A DNA stretch of 39,699 nucleotides from Prevotella sp. CAG:891 (lineage in GTDB: Bacteria; Bacteroidota; Bacteroidia; Bacteroidales; Bacteroidaceae). A program made the translations under genes and the position numbers. The notes beneath the pieces were generated by a model, which was not told the DNA's origin, searched no databases, and saw nothing but the letters and a program-made list of their open reading frames with translations. The DNA lies in contig FR901657.1 of assembly GCA_000437675.1 (NCBI GenBank), positions 1 to 39,699 of the forward strand. Reading direction: 5' to 3'. Position 1 is the stretch's first letter, and each line of letters opens with the position of its first letter. Shown here in pieces: positions 30,920 to 37,955 of this stretch.

Positions 30920-32020
30920 ATGGAAACACAGCCTAATAACAATTATTGCATCATACTTGCCGGTGGCGTGGGACGTCGGCTCTGGCCCGCCAGCAGCAAA
31001 AACATGCCCAAACAATTCATCGACTTTTTTGGTACCGGCAGCACCCTGCTGCAACAAACCTTTGAGCGCTTTGCCCGTTTCATATCGCTCGACCATATCT
31101 TTGTGTCGACCTACGAGGGCTACGTGGATTTGGTGAAACAGCAGTTGCCCACGTTGCCGGTTGAGAACATATTGCCCGAACCCGTACAGCTCAACACGGC
31201 TCCGGCAGCCATTTGGGGCACCTGGCACGCCGTGCTGGCCAATGCCGATGCCAATGTGGTGGTGACCCCTGCCGACCAACTGATTCTGCATACCGACCGC
31301 TTCGAACATCAAGTGCTGCAAGGCCTTGATTACGTAGCGACGCACCCCGAGCTTTTGGCCATGGGCGTGCGCCCCACGCGACCCAATCCGGCTTATGGCT
31401 ACATTCAGATGGGCGAACCCGTCGAAGGTGAACATTTACACCGCGTGCAGTCGTTTACCGAAAAACCGGAATACGAATATGCCAAAATGTTTATGGACAG
31501 CGGCGAATTTTTGTGGAACACAGGCATATTCATGTGGAATGCCCAAACCATGGGCGACTGCCTGACCAAACGTTCGGGTCGCCCCTCGCAAAGTGTCGAA
31601 ATTCTGGCGCGTCAAATGGTTACGATTGCCGAAGAAGTGGAGTATGTGCGTTCCTGCTTTACAGAGCGGATGCCCCGCCAAGTCGACCTTTTTGTGCTTG
31701 AACAGTGCGAAAACGTGGTGGTGCGTGAGTGCGACTTTGGCTGGGCCGACATAGGCTGCTGGCCCGAACTGCGCGAAGCCAGCCACAAGGATGCCGACGG
31801 CAATGCCGTGAGCGGCGATGCCAAGGTGATGTTTTCGGGCACGCAGCGCACCATTGTGCGTTTGCCCGAAAAACTGAAAGCCGTGATTGTGGGGCTCGAC
31901 AATTACTTGGTGACCGAAAACGAAGGTGTACTGATGATTTGCCCCAATTCCGACCCCGACCTCGTGCGCCGCATCATTACCGAAGCCCAAATGAATTTCA
32001 GCATAGCACCCGAGAATTAA
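30920..32020 (+). CDS. manC: Mannose-1-phosphate guanylyltransferase
   Basis: 366 aa from the ATG at 30920; a TTG four codons earlier is possible but unnecessary. It makes GDP-mannose from mannose-1-phosphate and GTP, the precursor of GDP-fucose and mannosylated glycans. The nucleotide-binding motif LAGGVGRRLWPASSKNMPKQ starts at residue 13. VVTPADQLI, FTEKPEYEYA, LWNTGIFMW and FGWADIGCWPEL are the family blocks. It has only the transferase domain and no C-terminal isomerase, as in short ManC forms. The window also encodes Fkp, so two routes to GDP-sugars are close together. Confidence 0.92.
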   Translation: METQPNNNYCIILAGGVGRRLWPASSKNMPKQFIDFFGTGSTLLQQTFERFARFISLDHIFVSTYEGYVDLVKQQLPTLPVENILPEPVQLNTAPAAIWGTWHAVLANADANVVVTPADQLILHTDRFEHQVLQGLDYVATHPELLAMGVRPTRPNPAYGYIQMGEPVEGEHLHRVQSFTEKPEYEYAKMFMDSGEFLWNTGIFMWNAQTMGDCLTKRSGRPSQSVEILARQMVTIAEEVEYVRSCFTERMPRQVDLFVLEQCENVVVRECDFGWADIGCWPELREASHKDADGNAVSGDAKVMFSGTQRTIVRLPEKLKAVIVGLDNYLVTENEGVLMICPNSDPDLVRRIITEAQMNFSIAPEN

Positions 32021-32068
32021 GCGATAATGCTGATGTAGAAGCGCCTCTACTTGTTTGTTTACATATTT

Positions 32069-32116
32069 AAAACCGCCCAAGCGTTTGAAATGACGAACGC
32101 CTGGGCGGTTTTTTTT
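32069..32116 (+). terminator. Terminator of manC
   Basis: AAAACCGCCCAAGCGTT (32069-32085) pairs with AACGCCTGGGCGGTTTT, followed by more T. The loop TGAAATGACG is shared with the hairpin at 32680. Confidence 0.85.
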
Positions 32117-32306
32117 GTCTGCATTATTTTTATTGGCCTGAAAATCACGTGTAGGCTAAATTAGCCGTTTCATGCTCATAGAATGCCCAAGTGAAGTGAT
32201 TGCACAGACTTCTTTGCTGTAAATGTTAAACGGATAATTTCTGTATGTGTGAAATGAATTTAAAAAACAATCCCATTCACTGCGTATGTATGCAGCTGTT
32301 TGAGCA

Positions 32307-32411
32307 ATGAGCCTTCCTGTACTTGAAAATTACTCCGCGATTCTTGAAATTAGTTCCGAGCTTGTTGAATTTAGTTCCGAGCTTGTTCAAATTAGTTCCG
32401 AGCTTGTTTAA
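32307..32411 (+). CDS. Possible 34-aa heptad peptide in element B
   Basis: ATG start, 34 codons: MSLPVLENYSAILEI, then SSELVEF, SSELVQI, SSELV and stop. The heptads put leucine and isoleucine or phenylalanine at a/d positions, as in an amphipathic helix. The minus-strand frame of element A begins with a similar peptide (PLTKIYSEILEISSE) but from a TTG. No promoter box was found. The pattern may simply reflect the DNA repeat. Confidence 0.25.
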   Translation: MSLPVLENYSAILEISSELVEFSSELVQISSELV

Positions 32412-32569
32412 TTTAGTTCCGAGTAAGTTCGTAGAATCTCGGAACTGCTGATAATCAGCATTTTACAAAATACTCGAAAATCGGTTTCTGGCCTACGGAC
32501 ATTGCTTTAGAATGAAGGCAAAAACGAACTTTTAGTTTTTATCTTTATTAGTATTTTTGTTAAAACCAC
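32325..32569. repeat. Element B: inverted copy of the 21-bp repeat element
   Basis: Reverse orientation of element A. Units with CCGAG (or CCGCG) lie at 32335, 32356, 32377, 32398 and 32419, exactly 21 bp apart, then CTGATAATCAG, then TAAAACCAC at 32561-32569, matching the head of element A. Confidence 0.85.
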
Positions 32570-32679
32570 AATGAGCGTAATAAACGCTGAACGCATTTTA
32601 AGTGTAGCGGATTGCTCAACATTCAAATGCGAAACCATGCAATTTCTATTGGGGAGTGAGACATAGATAAAGTTGAGAA

Positions 32680-32725
32680 AAAACACCGCCCAACCGTTCG
32701 AAATGACGAACGATTGGGCGGTGTT
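32680..32725 (-). terminator. Terminator of the SRPBCC gene
   Basis: AACACCGCCCAACCGTTCG pairs with CGAACGATTGGGCGGTGTT (one mismatch); on the minus strand six T follow. The core closely matches the manC terminator. Confidence 0.8.
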
Positions 32726-32768
32726 GATTTGCAGTTCACGTTGTAAAAACGTAAAAACTGAAAGAGGT

Positions 32769-33239
32769 TTAGTGAATGGCTGAAAGAATGTTAGCCAATC
32801 CGTCGGCAGCCTGTTGTAAGGGTTTGGCCACCATACCCTTCATGAAAAAGTTAACTTCGGCTCCCACGGTGACACGCATTTTGCATCCGGTTTCGCCACT
32901 CGGAAGCAGCTGAATCCATACGTAAATGGGCACGGGCGAATTTTCTGAAGCCAACTTCAAGCACTTCGGCTCATCGCGTTCAACGATGCGCAGCGAAATT
33001 TTGCCCATAGGCGAATTGATGTGCAGTGCATCTGCTTCGCACTCCACGCCTTGTGCATACTGTTGCAGCATGGCCAATTTGTCGGCCGGCACCTGCTCGC
33101 CGACTTTTTCGAGTACGGCAGGGTCGTTCAGGCGGTCTTTAATCACGTTCAGACTGCTGAGGTCAGAAAAACGGTTGTACGCTTCGGCCTGAGGCAAAGA
33201 AAGATATTTTACTTCACTTTCGAATTTTGATACAGACAT
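32769..33239 (-). CDS. SRPBCC (START-like) family protein
   Basis: 156 aa, cytoplasmic, no signal. It looks like a helix-grip fold: strand-rich start (SKFESEVKYLSLPQAEAYNRFSDLSSL), middle CEADALHINSPMGKISLRIVERDEP, then IYVWIQLLPSGETGCKMRVTVGAEVNFFM and a C-terminal helix (KGMVAKPLQQAADGLANILSAI). Such proteins bind hydrophobic ligands; none is known for this group. The stop is followed by a strong terminator. The nearest promoter box is at 33402, so the leader would be long or shared with a small ORF. Confidence 0.75.
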   Translation of the reverse strand: MSVSKFESEVKYLSLPQAEAYNRFSDLSSLNVIKDRLNDPAVLEKVGEQVPADKLAMLQQYAQGVECEADALHINSPMGKISLRIVERDEPKCLKLASENSPVPIYVWIQLLPSGETGCKMRVTVGAEVNFFMKGMVAKPLQQAADGLANILSAIH

Positions 33240-33273
33240 ATAATATATAATAAGTATAGATTAGTAAAAAACG

Positions 33274-33393
33274 TCAGTAAGCCGAAACGGGCACCTTGGG
33301 AATACCCCTTGTGCGTTCCGTTGTAGGCCTAGGCGTGCAAGGCATTGGTTGCAGCATCAGCATGTTTGGCCGCCAAATTACCCATTCTTGCAT
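33274..33393 (-). CDS. Possible 39-aa small ORF upstream of the SRPBCC gene
   Basis: ATG at 33393, 8 nt past a TATCTTTG box, reading MQEWVIWRPNMLMLQPMPCT and ending KVPVSAY; stop 34 bp before the SRPBCC start. It is rich in proline and methionine with no recognised domain. It could be a leader peptide, a real small protein, or chance. Confidence 0.3.
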   Translation of the reverse strand: MQEWVIWRPNMLMLQPMPCTPRPTTERTRGIPKVPVSAY

Positions 33394-33401
33394 TGACAGA
33401 G

Positions 33402-33409
33402 CAAAGATA
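33402..33409 (-). promoter_or_regulatory. -7 promoter box upstream of the SRPBCC gene
   Basis: TATCTTTG on the minus strand; a TTTG lies only 12 nt upstream. The start would be about 155 nt before the SRPBCC ATG. Confidence 0.45.
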
Positions 33410-33543
33410 CGGCATTTACGGCAAACGACGAGCAGTGTGGGGCGAAAAGAGCGAAAAAGTGTGCCAATTCCCCTCGTAAAACGGGCAAAAACGAGGAAAA
33501 TAGGCAAAAAAACCAATTTTTGAATAAAAAAATCACGAAAATA

Positions 33544-33574
33544 CTTGCAGTGTAAAATATAATGCTTATCTTTG
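33544..33574 (+). promoter_or_regulatory. Promoter of the tRNA cluster
   Basis: CTTG (33544-33547), a 19-nt spacer and TATCTTTG (33567-33574), followed by CACTCGC as in the tRNA-Pro promoter. Confidence 0.7.
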
Positions 33575-33626
33575 CACTCGCTAAAACGAAATGAAGGAAA
33601 TACAAAGTACTTCGTATCAAAAGCAT

Positions 33627-33702
33627 GCGGAAATAGCTCAGTTGGTAGAGCACAACCTTGCCAAGGTTGGGGTCGCGAGTTCGAGTCTCGTTTTCCGCTC
33701 CA
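33627..33702 (+). tRNA. tRNA-Gly (GCC), first copy
   Basis: Acceptor GCGGAAA/TTTCCGC, anticodon stem CAACC/GGTTG with loop TTGCCAA (anticodon GCC), T arm with TTCGAGT. CCA is encoded (33700-33702). Confidence 0.96.
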
Positions 33703-33769
33703 AGCCGAAGCGAAGTCTATATGACACCGCAATTTTCGGGCAGACAAATCTTATCAAATATAACATACT

Positions 33770-33853
33770 GGAGAGGTGGCGGAATTGGTAGACGCGCTAC
33801 TTTGAGGGGGTAGTGTCAATTGCGACGTGGGAGTTCGAGTCTCCTCCTCTTCA
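33770..33853 (+). tRNA. tRNA-Leu (GAG)
   Basis: 84 nt with a long variable arm. Acceptor GGAGAGG/CCTCTTC (one G-T pair), anticodon stem CTACT/GGTAG with loop TTGAGGG (anticodon GAG). CCA is not encoded. Confidence 0.93.
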
Positions 33854-33864
33854 CTTGTTTATTT

Positions 33865-33940
33865 GCGGAAATAGCTCAGTTGGTAGAGCACAACCTTGCC
33901 AAGGTTGGGGTCGCGAGTTCGAGTCTCGTTTTCCGCTCCA
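33865..33940 (+). tRNA. tRNA-Gly (GCC), second copy
   Basis: Identical to the first copy over all 76 bases including the encoded CCA (33938-33940). Confidence 0.96.
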
Positions 33941-33945
33941 AGGTC

Positions 33946-34030
33946 GCTCGAATGGTGGAATGGTAGACACGAAGGACTTAAAATCCTTTGGGCAGAAATG
34001 TCCGTGCGAGTTCGAGTCTCGCTTCGAGCA
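33946..34030 (+). tRNA. tRNA-Leu (TAA)
   Basis: 85 nt with a long variable arm. Acceptor GCTCGAA/TTCGAGC, anticodon stem AAGGA/TCCTT with loop CTTAAAA (anticodon TAA). CCA is not encoded. Confidence 0.95.
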
Positions 34031-34037
34031 CTGATTT

Positions 34038-34074
34038 TCCGAAACAGTTTTTTCGCTGTTTCGGATTTTTTTTT
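34038..34074 (+). terminator. Terminator of the tRNA cluster
   Basis: Perfect 10-bp arms TCCGAAACAG (34038-34047) and complement (34056-34065), then nine T. Confidence 0.9.
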
Positions 34075-34125
34075 GAAGAAAATGTATTAACTTCCCCTAA
34101 TTTAGTCAAAGAACCCAATAAACGC

Positions 34126-34173
34126 AAACACCCTTCAAAGTCTGCTGTAACAAGCTGGCGTTGAAGGGTGTTT
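34126..34173 (-). terminator. Hairpin downstream of the HD-domain gene
   Basis: Perfect 13-bp arms AAACACCCTTCAA (34126-34138) and complement (34161-34173). The T-run is weak. Confidence 0.65.
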
Positions 34174-34243
34174 GTATAGAGTGATATAGATGAAACTGGA
34201 GAGTAAAAGAATAATCTTCACTTTGCTTTTGAAGCGTTACTGA

Positions 34244-34876
34244 TTACAGCTTTTCCAAATCCTCGGGCGTGGTTTCCATGATGCTGGCGGCGAGACAGTC
34301 GGCCGTGTGTACAATCATTACCAGCGGATAAAGCGTGTGGGCAGCATCGTAGTTTCGCTGTTCCTCGAAAGAGTTCATGTTTACTCCCCAGGGACCCATG
34401 TGCCAGCGAATGGCCAGCATTTCGGCATCGGTCAGTTCCAAACCGCTGCACAACAGCAGAACAAGCGATTTTTCGCCGTGGCCCATCGGAAAGTTTTTCA
34501 TCGTCACGTTGTAGCCCGGCACATCCTCGAACGTACCTAAATTCGTTTTGCGACGTTTCATCGTCGGCACATACATATCTTGCTTGCACACATCGTGAAG
34601 CAGGCTGGCAATGATAACACTTTCGCGCGGTACCTGATTGTGCAGGGTTGGTTCTACCTTCTGCATACCTTCCCACACAGCAAGCGCAGCCTTGCAGGTG
34701 TTCAGCGAATGTAGCACCAAACCACCTTTCACATTCAGATGATGTCCAGCCGAAGCAGGAGCTTCGAAAAATCCGTTTTCTTCGAGGTCGGCAATAACGT
34801 CGTCCATACCATCGCGGTTACACTCTTTGAGCAGCGCGATAAATTCTTCTTTGTATTTCTCTAAATTTATTTCCAT
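34244..34876 (-). CDS. HD-domain metal-dependent phosphohydrolase
   Basis: 210 aa, cytoplasmic. HD-fold ligands: GGLVLHSLNT (H56), ASLLHDVCKQD (H94-D95), FPMGHGEKSL, IRWHMGPW and VMIVHTADCLAA, in the usual order of H..HD..H..H..D. The substrate is not predictable; relatives act on nucleotides or cyclic dinucleotides. It is divergent from fkp, with both promoters matching the consensus. The promoter box ends 5 nt before the ATG, so the message should be leaderless or nearly so. Confidence 0.85.
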   Translation of the reverse strand: MEINLEKYKEEFIALLKECNRDGMDDVIADLEENGFFEAPASAGHHLNVKGGLVLHSLNTCKAALAVWEGMQKVEPTLHNQVPRESVIIASLLHDVCKQDMYVPTMKRRKTNLGTFEDVPGYNVTMKNFPMGHGEKSLVLLLCSGLELTDAEMLAIRWHMGPWGVNMNSFEEQRNYDAAHTLYPLVMIVHTADCLAASIMETTPEDLEKL

Positions 34877-34881
34877 GGATG

Positions 34882-34912
34882 CAAAGTTACTGTAAAGAGA
34901 GTGCTAAGCAAA
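34882..34912 (-). promoter_or_regulatory. Promoter of the HD-domain gene (leaderless)
   Basis: On the minus strand TTTG (34909-34912), a 19-nt spacer and TAACTTTG (34882-34889). The ATG at 34876 follows after 5 nt. Confidence 0.7.
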
Positions 34913-34931
34913 AGAAAAATGCAGAAAATCG

Positions 34932-34963
34932 TTTGCTCCACCTATCAGTTTGCTGTAACTTTG
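34932..34963 (+). promoter_or_regulatory. Promoter of fkp
   Basis: TTTG (34932-34935), a 20-nt spacer and TAACTTTG (34956-34963). The leader is about 60 nt. Confidence 0.75.
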
Positions 34964-35026
34964 CTTGTGTAAGTCAAGTGGTCGTGCCAACCGACTTTCA
35001 GAAATTTTAAATGCCCTAAGCTAAAT

Positions 35027-37909
35027 ATGAAGAAATTGCTTTCGCTGCCACCCAATGTGGTTGACAGCTTTCACGATATAACCGGATTAGACCACCAATC
35101 GTATTATTGCACCGCCGACCCCGCTCACTGCAAACTTGGGTCGGGGGGTGGCACGGCATGGCTGCTGCAATCAGCCTTTGCCGATGAAGCCCAACCGCAG
35201 GAGGAATTTGGCGAATGGCTCAAAAAGGAAAAGCGCATTCTGCTGCATGCCGGCGGACAAAGCCGACGCTTACCGGCATACGCTCCGAGTGGAAAAATAT
35301 TGACGCCCATTCCCGTGTTCAGATGGGCGCGCGGACAACGCATCAATCAATCGCTGCTCGAACTGCAACTGCCGCTTTACACGAGCATCATGCATAAAGC
35401 TCCCGAAACACTGCGTACGCTCATTGCCAGCGGCGATGTGCTGCTCAGAGCTACTGCTCCTTTGCAGGACATCCCCGAGGCCGATGTGGTGTGCTACGGA
35501 TTGTGGGCCGACCCGCAACAAGCTTCGCATCACGGGGTGTTCCTTATGAACCGTGAACGCCCTACGGAACTTGATTTTATGCTGCAGAAGCCTTCGACCG
35601 AGATGCAAGCCAAACTCATGCCTTCGCATTTGCTGCTCATGGACATCGGGGTGTGGCTGCTGTCGGACAAAGCGGTGATGAAACTTATCCGCAAAGCGGC
35701 TAATGGCACGCAGCAGGCCGAAACACCGGGCGGACACGCACTGCAGGTGCCCGGAACTTACGACCTCTATAGCGAATTTGGCTGTGCGTTGGGTAATAAC
35801 CCTTCGAAACCCGATGACGAACTGGCTGACCTGAAAGTGGTTATCCTGCCGTTGCCGGGAGGCGAGTTCTACCATTACGGCACGGGTACGGACATGATAA
35901 CCTCGAGCGTAGCCATTCAGAACCTGGTGAAAGACCAACGCTACATTTTGCAAAAAGGCATCAAACCCCAGAGTTCGGTGTTTACGCAGAATGCACGCAT
36001 TGCTAATCGGCCTACGCTCGAAACGTCGTGTGTGTGGATTGAAAATGCTTATCTCCCTAAGGGTTGGAAAACTTCGCATCACAACATTGTGACGGGCATT
36101 CCGCAGAATAACTGGCAAGTGTCGCTTGCACCCTACGTTTGCATCGACATGGTGCCCGTCGACGAACGCGATTTTGCGCTCCGCCCCTACGGTTATGAGG
36201 ATGCTTTCAGAGGTAGTTTGACCGATGAACATACATTGTATTTGGGTAAACCTTTCAGCCAGTGGATGTCGCAGCGCGGCATTAGCCTCGATGATTTAGG
36301 ACGGACCGACGATTTACAGGCAGCCTCGCTTTTCCCCGTTTGCCACGACCTCGACACGCTTGAGCATTTGCTCCATTGGTTCCTTTCGGACAACCCCGAT
36401 TCGGCATTGACTGAATGCTGGCGTTCGTTGCCGCGTTTTTCGGCCGATGAACTTTCGGTGCATGCCAATTTGCGCCGCCTCTTTGCCCAACGTCATGCGC
36501 TTCAAACCGAGACGCTGCCGCTCATTGCCAAAAACTGGCAGCGCAGTGTGTTCTATCAGACGAACCTGAAGGACATGGCCGAAAAATTTGCCGAAAACCA
36601 TTTACCCGTTCCAGATTCGTTGCCGACAGACAGCGCACTCATGACGCGCATTCACGATGCCATGTTCCGCTCGGAAATTTTCAAAAAAACAGATTCCGAC
36701 GAAGCACGCCGACACGACCAACAGGCTTTTGCCCTGCTGCGCGAGGGATTGATGCAGAATGCACTGCGCCAACGCTGTCAGCCGCATTGCACCACTTACT
36801 CTGACCAAATTGTGTGGGGACGAAGCAGTGTGCGTATTGATGTGGCAGGGGGATGGACCGACACGCCGCCTTACAGCCTTACGACCGGGGGTAATGTGGT
36901 CAACATGGCCATTGAACTGAACGGACAGCCTCCGTTGCAGGTGTATATCAAACCTTGCAAGGAACCCGTAATTATTTGCCGTTCTATCGACCTCGGTGCC
37001 ATGGAGCGCATCGAAACCTACGACGAACTGAAACAATATAACAAAGTAGGTTCGCCGTTTTCCATACCCAAGGCGGCACTCACCCTGGCCGGCTTTTTGC
37101 CCGGTTTTGGCATTGAATCGTACACGTCGCTGCGCCGCCAGCTTGAGGCTTTTGGCTGCGGTATCGAAATCACTTTGCTGGCAGCTATTCCTGCCGGTTC
37201 GGGATTAGGTACGAGCAGCATTCTGGCAGCTACCGTGTTGGGAGCACTCAGCGATTTCTGCGGATTGGGATGGGACAAGAACGAAATTTGTTCGCGTACC
37301 CTTGTGCTTGAACAGTTGCTCACCACGGGTGGTGGCTGGCAGGATCAGTACGGGGGCGTGTTGCCCGGCATAAAGTTGTTGCAGACCTCGGCCGGGTTCG
37401 ACCAGAATGCCATGGCGCGCTGGTTGCCAAACAACATTTTTACCGACTCCGACATGCGTCCTTGCCACTTGCTCTACTACACCGGTGTTACCCGTACGGC
37501 CAAAGATATATTGGCAGAAATTGTGCGCGGAATGTTCCTTAACAACACACGTCACCTTCATTTGTTGCATTCCATGAAGGAGCACGCATTGACGATGTTC
37601 GATGCCATGCAGCGCAATAATCTGGAACATTACGGCCGTTTGGTTCGCACCACTTGGGAACAAAACAAAGCACTCGATGCCGGCACAAATCCGCCGATTA
37701 TCGACAAACTCTGCCAGCGTATCGACGATTTGTGCTATGGTTACAAACTGCCCGGTGCCGGAGGTGGAGGGTTCATGTACATGATAGCCAAGGATGCCGA
37801 AGCTGCACGCCGCATCAAGCAGGAACTCACGGAAAATCCGCTTTCTGCCAATTCGCGTTTTGTCGATATGCAAATATCCGACAAAGGTTTGCAAATCAGT
37901 CGCTCGTAA
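35027..37909 (+). CDS. fkp: Bifunctional L-fucokinase / fucose-1-phosphate guanylyltransferase
   Basis: 960 aa, close to the Bacteroides fragilis Fkp length (about 950). It salvages exogenous L-fucose: the C-terminal GHMP kinase makes fucose-1-phosphate and the N-terminal part adds GMP to give GDP-fucose for surface glycans. N-terminal nucleotide site: LLHAGGQSRRLPAYAPSGK (72-90). Kinase part from about 597: WGRSSVRIDVAGGWTDTPPY, the ATP loop AIPAGSGLGTSSI (about 720) and LPGAGGGGFMYM (about 908). The protein looks complete. The 5'-nucleotidase follows 46 bp later and may share its transcript. Confidence 0.95.
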   Translation: MKKLLSLPPNVVDSFHDITGLDHQSYYCTADPAHCKLGSGGGTAWLLQSAFADEAQPQEEFGEWLKKEKRILLHAGGQSRRLPAYAPSGKILTPIPVFRWARGQRINQSLLELQLPLYTSIMHKAPETLRTLIASGDVLLRATAPLQDIPEADVVCYGLWADPQQASHHGVFLMNRERPTELDFMLQKPSTEMQAKLMPSHLLLMDIGVWLLSDKAVMKLIRKAANGTQQAETPGGHALQVPGTYDLYSEFGCALGNNPSKPDDELADLKVVILPLPGGEFYHYGTGTDMITSSVAIQNLVKDQRYILQKGIKPQSSVFTQNARIANRPTLETSCVWIENAYLPKGWKTSHHNIVTGIPQNNWQVSLAPYVCIDMVPVDERDFALRPYGYEDAFRGSLTDEHTLYLGKPFSQWMSQRGISLDDLGRTDDLQAASLFPVCHDLDTLEHLLHWFLSDNPDSALTECWRSLPRFSADELSVHANLRRLFAQRHALQTETLPLIAKNWQRSVFYQTNLKDMAEKFAENHLPVPDSLPTDSALMTRIHDAMFRSEIFKKTDSDEARRHDQQAFALLREGLMQNALRQRCQPHCTTYSDQIVWGRSSVRIDVAGGWTDTPPYSLTTGGNVVNMAIELNGQPPLQVYIKPCKEPVIICRSIDLGAMERIETYDELKQYNKVGSPFSIPKAALTLAGFLPGFGIESYTSLRRQLEAFGCGIEITLLAAIPAGSGLGTSSILAATVLGALSDFCGLGWDKNEICSRTLVLEQLLTTGGGWQDQYGGVLPGIKLLQTSAGFDQNAMARWLPNNIFTDSDMRPCHLLYYTGVTRTAKDILAEIVRGMFLNNTRHLHLLHSMKEHALTMFDAMQRNNLEHYGRLVRTTWEQNKALDAGTNPPIIDKLCQRIDDLCYGYKLPGAGGGGFMYMIAKDAEAARRIKQELTENPLSANSRFVDMQISDKGLQISRS

Positions 37910-37955
37910 GGCAGCATTCATTTCCTCTACCATACAATTTCTCTCAAATTCTGAT

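Larger units (their letters stand above)
32021..32768. other. 748-bp gap with two related terminators and element B
   Basis: Two near-identical hairpins (32069-32116 and 32680-32725) bracket a 563-bp stretch that contains the 21-bp repeat element B and a 34-codon frame. No conventional gene. Confidence 0.6.
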
